DNA of 64,000 bases, from the NCBI RefSeq assembly GCF_014197015.1, contig NZ_JACIET010000003.1, positions 1 through 64,000 on the forward strand. The letters are read 5' to 3'. This stretch comes from Niveibacterium umoris. GTDB taxonomy: Bacteria; Pseudomonadota; Gammaproteobacteria; Burkholderiales; Rhodocyclaceae. Shown here one piece after another: positions 17,468-27,619 of this stretch. Numbering within the stretch: the first letter of the stretch is position 1; every line of letters begins with the position of its first letter. A program made the translations under genes and the position numbers. The notes below the pieces were generated by a model that searched no databases, was not told the origin of the DNA, and saw nothing but the letters and a program-made list of their open reading frames with translations.

Positions 17468-18088
17468 TCAAACCCAGTAAGCCATCCGCGTCATCACTCC
17501 GGATGCCAGTTTCATGGCTGCTCGCACCGGGAGAGGCAAGTCTGCCGCACCCAACACGACTGCGGTCTCCGCATGACCCACCTCATCCCGGCGCATCTGT
17601 TCGAGGATCGCAAGACTACGGCTGTCCTGATGTGGCACACGCGCCATATGGCCAGACAGATGCGCCTCAACTTGTCGTTCAGTTTCGGCCAAAAATCCAA
17701 GGTTCCAACGATCGCCGAACTTGCCTGCGACGACGCCTATCGAGAGTGCTCCGGCGTACCACAAGGGATTCAACAGACTCTTGCGCCCGCCGAGTTCCTT
17801 GATCCTGAGTTCGGTCCAGGCAAGGTGCTCGGTTTCCTCGTCGGCGGCCCGGCGCAACGTTGCGGTCACGGCGGGGTCCCGCGAGGTCAGGGCTTGCCCC
17901 TGGTAGAGCGCTTGGGCGCAGATTTCCCCGACGTGATTGACGCGCATCAGCCCGGCAACGTGGGTCTTCTCTGCCTCCGACAACTCCGCATGGGGCTGGT
18001 CGGTGCCCGGCGTCGGCCGCACGCTGCGCGCGGGCGCAAACACCGTGCGCAACGCGCGATCAAATTCAATGATGAATCGGTCAATCAT
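17468..18088 (-). CDS. coq7: 2-Polyprenyl-3-methyl-6-methoxy-1,4-benzoquinone monooxygenase (Coq7)
   Basis: The protein has 206 residues from the ATG at 18088, the usual Coq7 start ([17 protein letters not shown]). The di-iron carboxylate ligands are seen in [10 protein letters not shown] and [12 protein letters not shown], plus an earlier glutamate in [11 protein letters not shown]. It performs the penultimate hydroxylation of ubiquinone synthesis. It overlaps the 3' end of rppH by 8 bp, so the two are co-transcribed. Confidence 0.95.
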   Translation of the reverse strand: MIDRFIIEFDRALRTVFAPARSVRPTPGTDQPHAELSEAEKTHVAGLMRVNHVGEICAQALYQGQALTSRDPAVTATLRRAADEETEHLAWTELRIKELGGRKSLLNPLWYAGALSIGVVAGKFGDRWNLGFLAETERQVEAHLSGHMARVPHQDSRSLAILEQMRRDEVGHAETAVVLGAADLPLPVRAAMKLASGVMTRMAYWV

Positions 18089-18620
18089 GATTGCTCGGAT
18101 GCGCCTCGCTGAGAACGTAGGCCGGCGGCCGTTCGGGTGGATGTGAGCCACGGAACAAGACGCCAGACAACTCGTTGAGCGCCAGTCGATAGACCTGCCG
18201 CTTGAACTCGATCACCGCATCCAGCGGCACCCAGTAGCCGGCCCAACGCCAGGCGTCGAATTCCGGCTTCTCGGTTGCACGCAAGGTGACATCCGAATCG
18301 CGCCCGATCAATCGCAACAGGAACCAGATCTGCTTCTGCCCGCGATAAGTATTTCGCCACTCCCGCTTTACCCAGTGGCGTGGAACGTCGTACCGCAGCC
18401 AACTGCGCGTGCGACCAAGGACCTTCACGTGTTCCGGCCGCAAGCCTACTTCCTCGTAGAGCTCGCGGAACATGGCCTGCTCAGGCGACTCCCCGTGGTT
18501 GATACCACCTTGCGGGAATTGCCAGGAATGCTCACGGATACGTTTTCCCCAGAAGACCTCGTTTCGCGCGTTGACCAGGACGATGCCGACGTTGGGGCGA
18601 TAACCGTCCCGGTCGAGCAT
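18081..18620 (-). CDS. rppH: RNA pyrophosphohydrolase RppH (Nudix)
   Basis: Starting at [15 protein letters not shown], the protein has about 179 residues. The Nudix box is intact: [20 protein letters not shown], followed by VGL. RppH removes pyrophosphate from mRNA 5' ends and triggers decay. It lies divergently from proS, a conserved neighbourhood in betaproteobacteria, and its stop overlaps coq7. Confidence 0.95.
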   Translation of the reverse strand: MLDRDGYRPNVGIVLVNARNEVFWGKRIREHSWQFPQGGINHGESPEQAMFRELYEEVGLRPEHVKVLGRTRSWLRYDVPRHWVKREWRNTYRGQKQIWFLLRLIGRDSDVTLRATEKPEFDAWRWAGYWVPLDAVIEFKRQVYRLALNELSGVLFRGSHPPERPPAYVLSEAHPSNHD

Positions 18621-18735
18621 GAAAACCACCTGAAAATTAGCTGAACTGTCGCGAATTCTTCCACATGCAGCAAACGAAGGAAAGCGGCCGCCCGTGCGCT
18701 AAAATGCGCGATTGACCCAAATTCAGCGATTCGAC

Positions 18736-20481
18736 ATGCGCGCACGCCAGTTCTTCATCACGACCCTCAAGGAAGCCCCCGCCGACGCCGAGATCGTCAG
18801 CCACAAACTGATGATGCGGGCGGGCATGATCCGCAAACTCTCCGCGGGGATCTACAACTACATGCCGATGGGCCTGCGGGTGATCCGCAAGGTCGAGAAC
18901 ATCATCCGCGAGGAGATGAACCGCGCAGGCGCCGTCGAACTGACGATGCCGCTGCTGCAACCCGCCGAGCTTTGGCAGGAAACTGGCCGCTGGGACAAGA
19001 TGGGTCCGGAGATGCTGCGCCTGCAGGATCGCCATGAGCGCGAATTCGCCTTCCAGCCGACATCGGAAGAGGTCGTTACCGACATCGCGCGCCAGGAACT
19101 GAAGAGCTACCGCGCCCTGCCCAAGAACCTGTACCAGATCCAGACCAAGTTCCGCGACGAGCGCCGGCCTCGTTTCGGGGTGATGCGCGGCCGCGAGTTC
19201 ATCATGAAGGACGCCTACTCCTTCGACCGCGACGTGGAATCCGCAGGCAAGAGCTACGAGCAGATGTACGCGGCCTACCGCAAGATTTTCGACCGTCTCG
19301 GCCTGACCTACCGCGCCGTCGCCGCGGACACCGGCGCGATCGGCGGTGACCGCTCGCACGAGTTCCAGGTGATCGCCGAAACCGGCGAAGACGCCATCGT
19401 GTATTGCCCGCAGTCGGAGTACGCCGCCAACATCGAACTCGCCGAGGCCCTGCCGCTGCTCGCCGAACGCGCCGCGCCGACGCAGGCAATGACCAAGGTA
19501 CCGACCCCCGGCAAGACCGCATGCGCCGACGTGGCCGCCCTGCTTGGCACCGCCCTCGCCAACACGGTGAAGTCGCTGGTGCTGGCCACCGACGAAACCG
19601 ACGACAGCGGCGCCATCGTCAAGAGCACCGTCTGGCTGCTACTGGTTCGCGGCGACCACGACCTCAACGAGGTCAAGGCGGGCAAGGTCGAGGGTCTGAA
19701 GAATGGCTTCCGCTTCGCGACCGAAGCCGAGATCGTCGAGCACTTCGGCTGCAAACCGGGCTACCTGGGTCCGATCGGGCTCAAGAAACCGGTCAAGGTT
19801 GTCGCTGATCGTACGGTCGCACTGATGAGCGATTTCATCACCGGTGCCAACGAGGCTGACTTTCACATCGCGGGCGTCAATTGGGGCCGTGACCTGCCGG
19901 AACCGGATCTGGTCGCCGATATCCGCAACGTCGTGGAAGGTGACGCGTCGCCGGACGGCGCGGGTACCCTCGCGATCCAGCGTGGCATCGAAGTCGGCCA
20001 CGTGTTCTACCTCGGCAACAAGTATTCGAAGGCGATGAACGCCACCTTCCTCGATGAAGACGGGAAGCCGAAGTTCTTCGAAATGGGCTGCTACGGCATC
20101 GGCGTGACCCGCATCCTGGGCGCGGCGATCGAGCAGAACCATGACGCACGCGGCATCATCTGGCCGGATTCGATCGCGCCCTTCACCGTCGCGATCTGCC
20201 CGATCGGCTACGACCGTGCGGAAGACGTGAAGGTCGCCGCCGATGCGCTGTACGCCGACCTGACCGCTGCCGGCATCGACGTGATCCTCGACGACCGGGG
20301 CGAACGGCCGGGCGCGATGTTCGCCGACTGGGAACTGATTGGCGTACCCCACCGCGTCGTGCTGTCGGATCGTGGCCTGAAGGAAGGCCAGGCCGAATAC
20401 CAGGGCCGACGTGACGCGGAAGCGACCAAAGTCGCAGTCGCCGAACTCGCGGCCTTCGTGAAAGCCCGACTCGCGCCGTAA
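18736..20481 (+). CDS. proS: Prolyl-tRNA synthetase
   Basis: The protein has about 581 residues from the ATG at 18736 ([20 protein letters not shown]); the frame also opens at a TTG at 18712. Class II motif 2 ([20 protein letters not shown]) and motif 3 ([17 protein letters not shown]) flank the bacterial-type insertion domain (about 225-400), which edits mischarged Ala-tRNA. The C-terminal anticodon-binding domain is complete. A transglycosylase gene follows 8 bp downstream. Confidence 0.97.
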   Translation: MRARQFFITTLKEAPADAEIVSHKLMMRAGMIRKLSAGIYNYMPMGLRVIRKVENIIREEMNRAGAVELTMPLLQPAELWQETGRWDKMGPEMLRLQDRHEREFAFQPTSEEVVTDIARQELKSYRALPKNLYQIQTKFRDERRPRFGVMRGREFIMKDAYSFDRDVESAGKSYEQMYAAYRKIFDRLGLTYRAVAADTGAIGGDRSHEFQVIAETGEDAIVYCPQSEYAANIELAEALPLLAERAAPTQAMTKVPTPGKTACADVAALLGTALANTVKSLVLATDETDDSGAIVKSTVWLLLVRGDHDLNEVKAGKVEGLKNGFRFATEAEIVEHFGCKPGYLGPIGLKKPVKVVADRTVALMSDFITGANEADFHIAGVNWGRDLPEPDLVADIRNVVEGDASPDGAGTLAIQRGIEVGHVFYLGNKYSKAMNATFLDEDGKPKFFEMGCYGIGVTRILGAAIEQNHDARGIIWPDSIAPFTVAICPIGYDRAEDVKVAADALYADLTAAGIDVILDDRGERPGAMFADWELIGVPHRVVLSDRGLKEGQAEYQGRRDAEATKVAVAELAAFVKARLAP

Positions 20482-20489
20482 ATATCGGT

Positions 20490-21125
20490 ATGAAGCGCCT
20501 CCCTGCCCTCCTCGCCACGACGATCGCCCTGCTCTGCGCCCAGCCCGCCCTCGCGGGCGCGCAGCGCGAGGAAGACCTGTCGGCAAGCGTACGGGCAGCG
20601 TTGCATGGGGCGGTAGCCGACCGTGCGTCGCCAGAACCCATCTTCCCCAGCGCGATGGAGCGCGTGCGCTGGCTTGGTGAAATGTCGGACCGCCTCTACA
20701 AGCGGGTACCCGATCCCAAGGAACGGATCGACTTCCTGAAAACGGTGTACTACGAAGCCCAGCGCGCGGGGCTCGACCCCCAGCTGGTGCTTGGTCTGAT
20801 CCAGGTCGAAAGCGGCTTCAAGAAGTACTCGGTCTCGCCCGCCGGCGCGCGCGGCTACATGCAGGTGATGCCGTTCTGGGTACGCCAGATCGGCACGTCA
20901 GACCAGAATCTGTTCCACCTGCGCACCAACCTGCGCTATGGCTGCACGATCCTGCGGCACTACCTGAACATGGAAGACGGGGATCTGTACCGCGCACTGG
21001 GCCGCTACAACGGTAGCCTCGGGCGCCCCGAGTACCCGAACATGGTACGCGCGGCCTGGGAACGGCAGTGGGGCTGGAAACCGGTCGAACGGCTCGCGCA
21101 GGAAACGCCTCAAGCGCGCAACTGA
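20490..21125 (+). CDS. Lytic transglycosylase (SLT family)
   Basis: The 211-residue protein has a signal peptide (about 1-22) and an SLT domain. The catalytic glutamate is in QVESGFKKYSVSPAGARG, followed by YMQVMPFW and a C-terminal LGRYNGSLGRPEYP. It cleaves peptidoglycan between MurNAc and GlcNAc with 1,6-anhydro formation. It lies 8 bp after proS, so it is probably co-transcribed, as seen in related genomes. Confidence 0.9.
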   Translation: MKRLPALLATTIALLCAQPALAGAQREEDLSASVRAALHGAVADRASPEPIFPSAMERVRWLGEMSDRLYKRVPDPKERIDFLKTVYYEAQRAGLDPQLVLGLIQVESGFKKYSVSPAGARGYMQVMPFWVRQIGTSDQNLFHLRTNLRYGCTILRHYLNMEDGDLYRALGRYNGSLGRPEYPNMVRAAWERQWGWKPVERLAQETPQARN

Positions 21126-21214
21126 GCGCGAGCCGGGAAGAATTGCAAGCCGGGCGGAATAAAACGCAGCGCCCACGTGTTTGGCAGGTACCACCCCAAC
21201 GAAAGGACACCGCC

Positions 21215-21598
21215 ATGCGCACCGCACTTGCCACGCTTTCCGCCGCCACCCTGTTGCTCGCCGCCTGTGCAAGCACGCCGCCGGCCCCGCCCGCCCCGGC
21301 AAGCGCCCGCGAGGGGGTGCTGACCAACGCTGCCGGCATGACGCTCTACACCTTCGACAAGGACAGTGCGGGCAGCGGCAAGAGCGTCTGCAACGGCCCT
21401 TGTGCAACAAACTGGCCGCCCTTGCTGGCTGCGCCGGGTGCCGCCGCGCAAGGGGACTGGACCCTGGTCACACGTGACGACGGCACGATGCAGTGGGCCT
21501 ACAAGGGTAAGCCGCTCTACCTGTGGGCCAAGGATGCCAAGCCCGGTGATCGCACCGGCGATGGCTTCAACAAGGTCTGGCGCATCGCAACGCCCTGA
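21215..21598 (+). CDS. Small lipoprotein with Yx(FWY)xxD-type repeats (COG4315)
   Basis: The 127-residue protein starts after GAAAGGAC. Its lipoprotein signal ends in LLAACAS. The mature part shows the secreted-repeat pattern LYTFDKDSAGSGKSVCNGPC...NWPP and LYLWAKDAKPGDRTGDG, typical of COG4315 lipoproteins of unknown function. It lies immediately upstream of an ECF sigma factor and anti-sigma pair, so it may be a target or sensor partner of that system (inference). Confidence 0.85.
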   Translation: MRTALATLSAATLLLAACASTPPAPPAPASAREGVLTNAAGMTLYTFDKDSAGSGKSVCNGPCATNWPPLLAAPGAAAQGDWTLVTRDDGTMQWAYKGKPLYLWAKDAKPGDRTGDGFNKVWRIATP

Positions 21599-21616
21599 TC
21601 CGTCTGCGGGCCCGCC

Positions 21617-22120
21617 GTGCTGCCGCACGCCACGCTGATCGCCGAAATCCCGCGCCTGCGCCGCTACGGCCGGGCGCTGACCGGTGATCGCGCGCGTGCA
21701 GACGATCTGGTGCAGGACACGCTTGAGCGCGCCTTGCAGCATCGGGAGAAGTGGGCCGGCGGCAGCGCGCGCGCCTGGCTATTCACGCTGATGCACCGGA
21801 TCTGGTTGAACCAGGTGCGGCGCCCGCAGGCCGACTCTCTTGATGACGGTGACCTCGCGCCGGATCAACCGGTCGCGGCCCTCCAGGATCGCTGGGGGGA
21901 CAGCCGCGATCTCGAGCAGGCGCTTGCCCGATTGCCCGACGAGCAGCGCGAAGTGCTGCTGCTCGTTGCGCTCGAAGAGTTCAGCTATGAAGAGGCTGCC
22001 GAGGTGCTCGGAATCCCGGTCGGAACGGTGATGAGCCGGCTCTTCCGTGCGCGAGAACGCCTGCGGCGGATGCTCGAGCGCAGCCCGTTCCCGCAGCCAG
22101 CCCTGAAGCGGGTCAAGTGA
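21617..22120 (+). CDS. ECF-type RNA polymerase sigma factor
   Basis: The 167-residue protein starts at GTG. Sigma region 2 (residues about 10-75; ADDLVQDTLERAL, WLFTLMHRIWLNQVRR) and region 4 (about 105-155; LPDEQREVLLLVALEEFSYE, VPVGTVMSRLFRARERLR-like end) are clear, with no extra domains. It ends 1 bp before the anti-sigma gene, so the two are co-expressed. The regulon is unknown; the adjacent COG4315 lipoprotein is a candidate. Confidence 0.92.
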   Translation: MLPHATLIAEIPRLRRYGRALTGDRARADDLVQDTLERALQHREKWAGGSARAWLFTLMHRIWLNQVRRPQADSLDDGDLAPDQPVAALQDRWGDSRDLEQALARLPDEQREVLLLVALEEFSYEEAAEVLGIPVGTVMSRLFRARERLRRMLERSPFPQPALKRVK

Positions 22121-22121
22121 C

Positions 22122-22898
22122 ATGACGACATCCGATACGCCGCTCTCGCCGGATACGTTGCAAGCCTGGGTCGACCGCCAGCTCGATGCCGAAGCCGCAG
22201 CCCGGGTTGCCGCCGCCATCGCCGACGATCAGGTGCAGACCGCCACCGTCGCCGCCTGGGTCATGCAACGAGACGCGCTGCATACCGCTTTCGATCCGGT
22301 GCTCGACGAACCCATACCGGCCCGGCTGCTGGCCGCCGCACGACCGCGCCGCCGCCCCTGGGCGGCCCTGTCGGCCGCCGCCGCAGCGGGTCTCGTTGCG
22401 GGCGTGCTGGCCGGCTACGCCCTGCCGCGCCCTGCGCCGCAACCGGATCCGCTCGCCGCGCTGCCCCGCGCTGCAGCCATCGCCCATGCGCTGTATGCCC
22501 CGGAGGTCAAGCATCCGGTCGAGGTCGGCGCGGATCAGCAGGCCCATCTTGTCGCCTGGCTCTCGAAACGGCTGGACCGCCCGATTCACGCGCCAGACCT
22601 CAGCGGACGCGGTTTCCAGCTCGTCGGTGGGCGCCTGCTGCCGGGCAGCGACGGTGGCGCGGTTGCACAACTGATGTACCAGGACGATGCCGGTCTGCGC
22701 CTGACGCTTTACGTGCGGCGCAATGCCGCCACCACAGAAACCGCCTTCCGTTTCGCGACCGAAGACGGTGTTTCGGTGTTCTACTGGGTCGACCACGGCA
22801 TGGGCTATGCGCTCTCTGCCGCCGCGCCGCGCGCGCGCCTGCTGGAGATCGCGGAACAGGTGTACCGGCAATTCCAGGGGGATGGGCCTCCGGGTTGA
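22122..22898 (+). CDS. Anti-sigma factor, single-pass membrane protein
   Basis: The 258-residue protein has a cytoplasmic N-terminal helix bundle (about 1-75) resembling short anti-sigma domains, then one transmembrane helix (about 82-102; ALSAAAAAGLVAGVLAGYAL). A periplasmic domain follows that carries ALYAPEVKHPVEV and ends in YWVDHGMGYALS. This form is common in betaproteobacterial ECF operons. No zinc-binding HxxxCxxC motif is visible, so it is not a classic ZAS factor. Confidence 0.85.
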   Translation: MTTSDTPLSPDTLQAWVDRQLDAEAAARVAAAIADDQVQTATVAAWVMQRDALHTAFDPVLDEPIPARLLAAARPRRRPWAALSAAAAAGLVAGVLAGYALPRPAPQPDPLAALPRAAAIAHALYAPEVKHPVEVGADQQAHLVAWLSKRLDRPIHAPDLSGRGFQLVGGRLLPGSDGGAVAQLMYQDDAGLRLTLYVRRNAATTETAFRFATEDGVSVFYWVDHGMGYALSAAAPRARLLEIAEQVYRQFQGDGPPG

Positions 22899-22980
22899 AC
22901 CGCTTTGACTGGCGAAGATCGAAGTGCTGTAAGTTCGACCGCACATTCCCGGTCTCCTCGCAAAAGCCAAGGAGCATCCC

Positions 22981-23919
22981 ATGCTGATCCGCGTCACCCA
23001 CGATTCCTGTCCGATTGCGCCGTCGGAGATCACGTCCGAGACCCTTTACCGCGGTCGGCGCGACTTCGTCCGCGCCGCAGGCCTTGGCGGACTTGCCCTC
23101 GCAGCCCCTTCGGCCTTCGGTGCGGCGAAGCTCGGCGAGATCCACAAGAGCCCCTACTCTGCCGACGAACGGCTCACGCCCCAGAACAGCGTCGTCAGCT
23201 ACAACAACTATTACGAGTTCGGCACTGGCAAGGAAGACCCGGCGCGCAACGTTGGCCGCTTCAAGTCGCGGCCGTGGACCGTTCGTGTCGAAGGCCTGTG
23301 CGCCAAGCCGCGCACCTTCGCGATTGAAGACCTGCTCAAGCTCGCGCCGATCGAGGAACGCATCTACCGCATGCGCTGCGTCGAAGGCTGGTCGATGGTG
23401 ATCCCGTGGAACGGCTTCCCGCTCGCCAGCCTGCTCAAACAGGTCGAGCCGCTCGGCAGCGCGAAGTTCGTGGAATTCACGTCTGCGGCAGACCGCGCGA
23501 GCATGCCGGGCCTCGCGCTTCCCGTGCTCGACTGGCCCTATACCGAAGGCTTGCGGCTGGACGAGGCCATGCACCCGCTCACGCTGCTCGCGGTCGGCCT
23601 GTATGGCGAAGAACTGCTGGCCCAAAGCGGCGCGCCACTGCGCCTGGTGGTGCCCTGGAAATACGGCTTCAAGGGCGCGAAGTCCCTCGTGCGCATCCGC
23701 CTTACTGACAGCCAGCCGGGCACCGCCTGGAACAAGGCCGCGCCCAACGAGTACGGTTTCTATTCGAACGTGAACCCGGACGTCGATCACCCGCGCTGGA
23801 GCCAGGCGAGCGAGCGGCGACTGGGCGAATTCGGCAAACGCAAGACCCTGCCCTTCAATGGCTACGCCGACCAGGTCGGCAAGCTCTATGCAGGCATGGA
23901 TCTGAGAAAGTTCTTCTGA
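22981..23919 (+). CDS. msrP: Methionine-sulfoxide reductase catalytic subunit MsrP (molybdopterin)
   Basis: The 312-residue protein starts after AAGGAG. A Tat signal is present ([18 protein letters not shown]), and the molybdenum-ligating cysteine lies in [15 protein letters not shown]. The C-terminal [18 protein letters not shown] is typical of MsrP/YedY. It repairs oxidised methionines in periplasmic proteins using electrons from quinones via MsrQ. Its stop overlaps the msrQ start by one base. The mog gene later in the window supplies its cofactor pathway. Confidence 0.96.
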   Translation: MLIRVTHDSCPIAPSEITSETLYRGRRDFVRAAGLGGLALAAPSAFGAAKLGEIHKSPYSADERLTPQNSVVSYNNYYEFGTGKEDPARNVGRFKSRPWTVRVEGLCAKPRTFAIEDLLKLAPIEERIYRMRCVEGWSMVIPWNGFPLASLLKQVEPLGSAKFVEFTSAADRASMPGLALPVLDWPYTEGLRLDEAMHPLTLLAVGLYGEELLAQSGAPLRLVVPWKYGFKGAKSLVRIRLTDSQPGTAWNKAAPNEYGFYSNVNPDVDHPRWSQASERRLGEFGKRKTLPFNGYADQVGKLYAGMDLRKFF

Positions 23920-24623
23920 TGTCACACGCGTCGCAACCAACCACCACACACCGCCCCCCCACGCGCGCCCCAATGGCCAGTCAGATCACGCTCGCCAAGT
24001 GCGTGCTGTTCGCACTGTGCCTGCTACCGCTTGGCTGGTATCTGAACGGGCTCTGGCAGGACCAACTCGGCGCCAATCCGGTCGAGGCGATCACCCGCGC
24101 CAGCGGCGAATGGACGCTGCGCCTGCTGCTCGTCACGCTCGCGATCACACCACTGCGCCGGCTCACTGGATGGCACTGGCTGATCCGCCTGCGCCGCATG
24201 CTCGGCCTGTTCGTGTTCTTCTACGCCAGCCTGCATCTCGCGACCTATGTTTGGCTGGATCAGTTTTTCGACTGGGCAGCAATCGCCAAGGACATCCTCA
24301 AGCGCCCCTTCATCACCGTCGGCTTCGCTGCCTTCGTGCTGCTGGTGCCGCTCGCTGCGACATCCAGCAACTTCGCCATCCGCAGGCTCGGAGGCCGACG
24401 CTGGCAAGCGCTGCATAGCAGCGTCTATGCCATCGCGGTGCTGGGCGTGCTGCACTTCTGGTGGCTCGTGAAGCGCGACGTCACCGAGCCGCTCATCTAT
24501 GGACTAGTGCTCGCGCTGCTGCTTGGCGCACGAGCCTGGTGGCGCGAGCTGGAACGCCGGCGACAGAGCGCTCTGGTGCCGACGCGCAACAGCGCCTGCT
24601 GCGCGGGCGCACAACGGCCCTAG
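23919..24623 (+). CDS. msrQ: MsrQ, heme-binding membrane subunit of MsrPQ
   Basis: The 234-residue membrane protein has about six hydrophobic helices and the family's conserved histidines (FYASLHLATYVWLDQFF, LHSSVYAIAVLGVLHFWW). It passes electrons from the quinone pool to MsrP. It is translationally coupled to msrP and convergent with hlyD-like gene 24634-25956, only 10 bp away, with no visible terminator between them. Confidence 0.95.
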   Translation: MSHASQPTTTHRPPTRAPMASQITLAKCVLFALCLLPLGWYLNGLWQDQLGANPVEAITRASGEWTLRLLLVTLAITPLRRLTGWHWLIRLRRMLGLFVFFYASLHLATYVWLDQFFDWAAIAKDILKRPFITVGFAAFVLLVPLAATSSNFAIRRLGGRRWQALHSSVYAIAVLGVLHFWWLVKRDVTEPLIYGLVLALLLGARAWWRELERRRQSALVPTRNSACCAGAQRP

Positions 24624-24633
24624 GGCGGTTTCC

Positions 24634-25956
24634 TCAGCGCTCGCGGAAGGCGCGGGACAGAGATAGGCGTACGGGATCAAAAAGGTAGCCGATGGCACTG
24701 CGCTCCCGCGTTTTGAGGAATACCTCGATCGGCATGCCCGGCTGGATCGCCCCGATCTGCGCGGCCTTGAGGGAGGCGCGGTCCAGCGTCACCTCGGCCG
24801 AGTAGTAGGGGGCACCGGACGGATCGCTCAGGACATCGGCCGAGACATAACTGAGGCGCGCAGCCACGAGCGGAGTGCTGCGCATCTGGAAAGCCAGCAG
24901 GCGGACCTCGGCCGCCATGCCAGGTCGCACCTCCGAAATCGCATCGACAGGCAAGCGCACTTCCGCGACCAGCCGGGCGTCGGCCGGCACGATCTCCATC
25001 AGCACTTCGCGCGGCATCAGCGCCGCCCCGACCGTATGCACCTTCAGGTTCATCAGTACGCCGTCGCTGGGTGCGACGACCGTCTGGCGCTTGAGTGCAT
25101 CGCTCGCCGGTCGCCCGCGCTGGGTCAGCTCCACCATGCGGGCCGCCGACTGTTTCTGCTCCTCGATCGCAGATTCACGATAGGCATTGCGCAGTGCCTG
25201 CTTGCGCAGCTCCATCTCACCCCGCTTCTGCGCAGCACGCGACATGTTCGCGCGGTTCTCGGCGAGTCGGGACTGGTAATCAGCCAACGCCCGGCGCAGG
25301 TCAAGCAGCCGTGTCGGCGACACATAGCCTTGTGACTGCAGGGGTTCGTTGATACGCACCTGCGCCTCGGTGGCCGCGACTGCCGCCTGGTCTGACTCGA
25401 CCTGCTTGTGTAGCGCCGAGACCTCGCGCTCGACTTCGAACAGTTGCTTGGATGTGATGTCGAGTTGCAGGTCGAGCGTGTGTCGCCTTTGTTCGAACAG
25501 CAGTTCCTCGGCCTTGAGAAGTTCTGCATAGCCCGGTGTAGTCGCCCGCCGGGTCAGTTCCTTCGGCCAGTCGACGCGTGGCGAGAAGGCAACCTCCTGT
25601 CGCAGGCGCGCCTGCCGCGCCGTCTCGGCAAAGATCTGCTGCGCCACCAGTTCCGAGTTCGCCGCCACTTCGGCGTCTTCAAGCTCGATGAGGGCCTGAC
25701 CCGCCTTCACATGGTCGCCGTTGCGGACAAGGATGCGCTTCACGGTGCCGCCGTCACGATGTTGCACGACCTGCCTGGCACCGCCCTCGACACGGATGAG
25801 TCCGCGGGCAACGACTGCGCTGTTCAGTGGCGCCAACGCCCCCCATACGAGCAGGGACAGGGCGCACAGGACCGTCGCCCCCGTCGTGAGCCTGGACCAG
25901 CGGAGAAGCTCGTGCTTTGCACTCACCCGCAGGGTGGGCGTCTGACGCTCAGCCAT
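24634..25956 (-). CDS. HlyD-family periplasmic adaptor of a type I secretion system
   Basis: The 440-residue protein has an N-terminal transmembrane helix (about 23-45) and a biotinyl-lipoyl-like segment (GGTVKRILVRNGDHVKAGQALIELEDAEV). A long coiled coil (about 120-285) and a C-terminal beta-barrel part follow (MLMEIVPADARLVAEV-like), as in PrtE/HlyD adaptors. It bridges the inner-membrane ABC exporter to an outer-membrane channel. Its start overlaps the ABC gene by 8 bp. It is the last gene of the giant-protein operon. Confidence 0.93.
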   Translation of the reverse strand: MAERQTPTLRVSAKHELLRWSRLTTGATVLCALSLLVWGALAPLNSAVVARGLIRVEGGARQVVQHRDGGTVKRILVRNGDHVKAGQALIELEDAEVAANSELVAQQIFAETARQARLRQEVAFSPRVDWPKELTRRATTPGYAELLKAEELLFEQRRHTLDLQLDITSKQLFEVEREVSALHKQVESDQAAVAATEAQVRINEPLQSQGYVSPTRLLDLRRALADYQSRLAENRANMSRAAQKRGEMELRKQALRNAYRESAIEEQKQSAARMVELTQRGRPASDALKRQTVVAPSDGVLMNLKVHTVGAALMPREVLMEIVPADARLVAEVRLPVDAISEVRPGMAAEVRLLAFQMRSTPLVAARLSYVSADVLSDPSGAPYYSAEVTLDRASLKAAQIGAIQPGMPIEVFLKTRERSAIGYLFDPVRLSLSRAFRER

Positions 25957-27619
25957 GCGCCACCTCCCCGCTCACACCGAGCTTCTCGAGCACCAGTTCG
26001 CGTGGCCCGTAGAGCGCCGCCGCGCCATCGCGCATCACCAGCAGGCGAGCCGCCCTGTCCAGCAGGTTGCGGCGGTGCGAGACCACGACCAGGGTCTTGC
26101 CCGCGGCCTGGAGCTGGCTGAGCGCATTCCGCAATGCGAGTTCCCCTTCCGCATCGAGGTTCGCATCTGGCTCGTCAAGGATGACGACCGCAGGGTTGCG
26201 GTAGAGCGCCCGCGCCAGCGCGACCCGCTGACGCTGCCCCCCGGACAGGGCGGCTCCGCCGACGCCGATCTCGGTGTCGTAGCCCTTCTGCAGGCGCAGG
26301 ATCATGTCATGGGCGCCGGCCAGCATGGCCGCCCGAATCACGTCGTCGGAATCCGGCACCGTCATGCGCGCGATGTTCTCTGCCACCGTACCCGGGAAGA
26401 GTTCAACATCCTGCGGGACATAGCCGATCTGCGCCCCGAGCGCCTCGGGTGTCCACTGGCTCAGCTCCGCCCCGTCGTAGCGGATCGCGCCGCTCTGGGG
26501 ACGCCAAACGCCGGTGAGCAGACGAAGCAGGCTTGATTTGCCCGAACCGCTCGGGCCGATCACACCGAGGAATTCGCCCGGCTCAAGCTGGATCGACACG
26601 CTCTTGATCAGGGGCAGCTGCCCGGGCGCGACGGCGAACACGACACGCTCGACCTCGAGACGCCCGGCCAGCGGGGGCAGCGTCGTCACCGCGCTGGCGG
26701 GCCGCGGCGCCGAGAAGGCTTCATCGAGCCGGCGATAGGCCTGGATCGCATCGATGATGTCCTTCCAGCCGGCGATCAGATGCTCCACCGGTGTCAGGGC
26801 GCGCCCGAGGATCAGCGTGGTCGCCATCATGATGCCAGGCGTGGCGTGCTCTGCGACGACCAGCCAGGCGCCGACACCGACCATGCCGACCTGGATGAAC
26901 TGCCGCGCGAAGCGGCCAAGGCCGCCGAACAGCGCAACGATACGGCCCGACGCATATTGGTGGTCGAGGGCCCCCCGGTTGATCGCACTCCAGCGGACTG
27001 CCAGCGCCGGGAACATGCCCATTGCCCGGACCGCCTCGGCGTTACGCATGCTGATATCGACATAGGCCGAGGCCTCGCGCGAGGCCTCTGTCAGGCCGAC
27101 GAAGGGGCGTTTGGCGAGACGGTTGTTGAGCAGCGAGAGGCCGACGAGGACAGCGGTCGAACAGGTTGCCAGCGCGCCCAGCACTGGATGGAAGACGAAG
27201 ATGAGCAGCAGCAGCAGCGGCAACCAGGGGACATCCATCAAACCGGTGAAGCCCGCGCCGGAAACAAAGCGCCGGAGCGAAGCGACATCGCGCATCAGGT
27301 ATGCGTGCCGATGGAAGCCCGGCTGCGCAGCATCTTCCATGACAAGCCGCAGCACCCGCTCGCCCAGTTCCTCATCCAGAACGAGCGCGAACGCAGTCAG
27401 CATGCGGCCGCGGAACCACTCCACAGCGAAGTAGAACAGCAGCGTCACGACGACGATCAGCGTGAGCCAAGCCAGTGTATCGGTGCTCTGACTCGAGAAG
27501 ACGCGGTCGAAGACCTGCATCATGTAGATCGCCGGCGAGAGCAGGAGCAGGTTGAGCAGCAGGCTCGCGAGGAAGGCCTGCAGGATCACGCGCCGGTACT
27601 CCCAAACAAAGCCCTTCAT
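25949..27619 (-). CDS. Type I secretion ABC permease/ATPase (PrtD-like)
   Basis: From the ATG at 27619 the protein has 556 residues; the open frame to 28348 is a shadow of the upstream gene. The membrane domain (about 1-300, MKGFVWEYRRVILQAFLASL onward) lacks a C39 peptidase-like region, as in PrtD. The ATPase shows Walker A GPSGSGKSS, signature LSGGQRQR, Walker B VVILDEPDANLD and the H-loop VVSHR. It powers export of a substrate with a C-terminal signal, here most likely the giant repeat protein (inference from the operon). Its start overlaps the preceding stop as ATGA. Confidence 0.95.
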   Translation of the reverse strand: MKGFVWEYRRVILQAFLASLLLNLLLLSPAIYMMQVFDRVFSSQSTDTLAWLTLIVVVTLLFYFAVEWFRGRMLTAFALVLDEELGERVLRLVMEDAAQPGFHRHAYLMRDVASLRRFVSGAGFTGLMDVPWLPLLLLLIFVFHPVLGALATCSTAVLVGLSLLNNRLAKRPFVGLTEASREASAYVDISMRNAEAVRAMGMFPALAVRWSAINRGALDHQYASGRIVALFGGLGRFARQFIQVGMVGVGAWLVVAEHATPGIMMATTLILGRALTPVEHLIAGWKDIIDAIQAYRRLDEAFSAPRPASAVTTLPPLAGRLEVERVVFAVAPGQLPLIKSVSIQLEPGEFLGVIGPSGSGKSSLLRLLTGVWRPQSGAIRYDGAELSQWTPEALGAQIGYVPQDVELFPGTVAENIARMTVPDSDDVIRAAMLAGAHDMILRLQKGYDTEIGVGGAALSGGQRQRVALARALYRNPAVVILDEPDANLDAEGELALRNALSQLQAAGKTLVVVSHRRNLLDRAARLLVMRDGAAALYGPRELVLEKLGVSGEVAHG

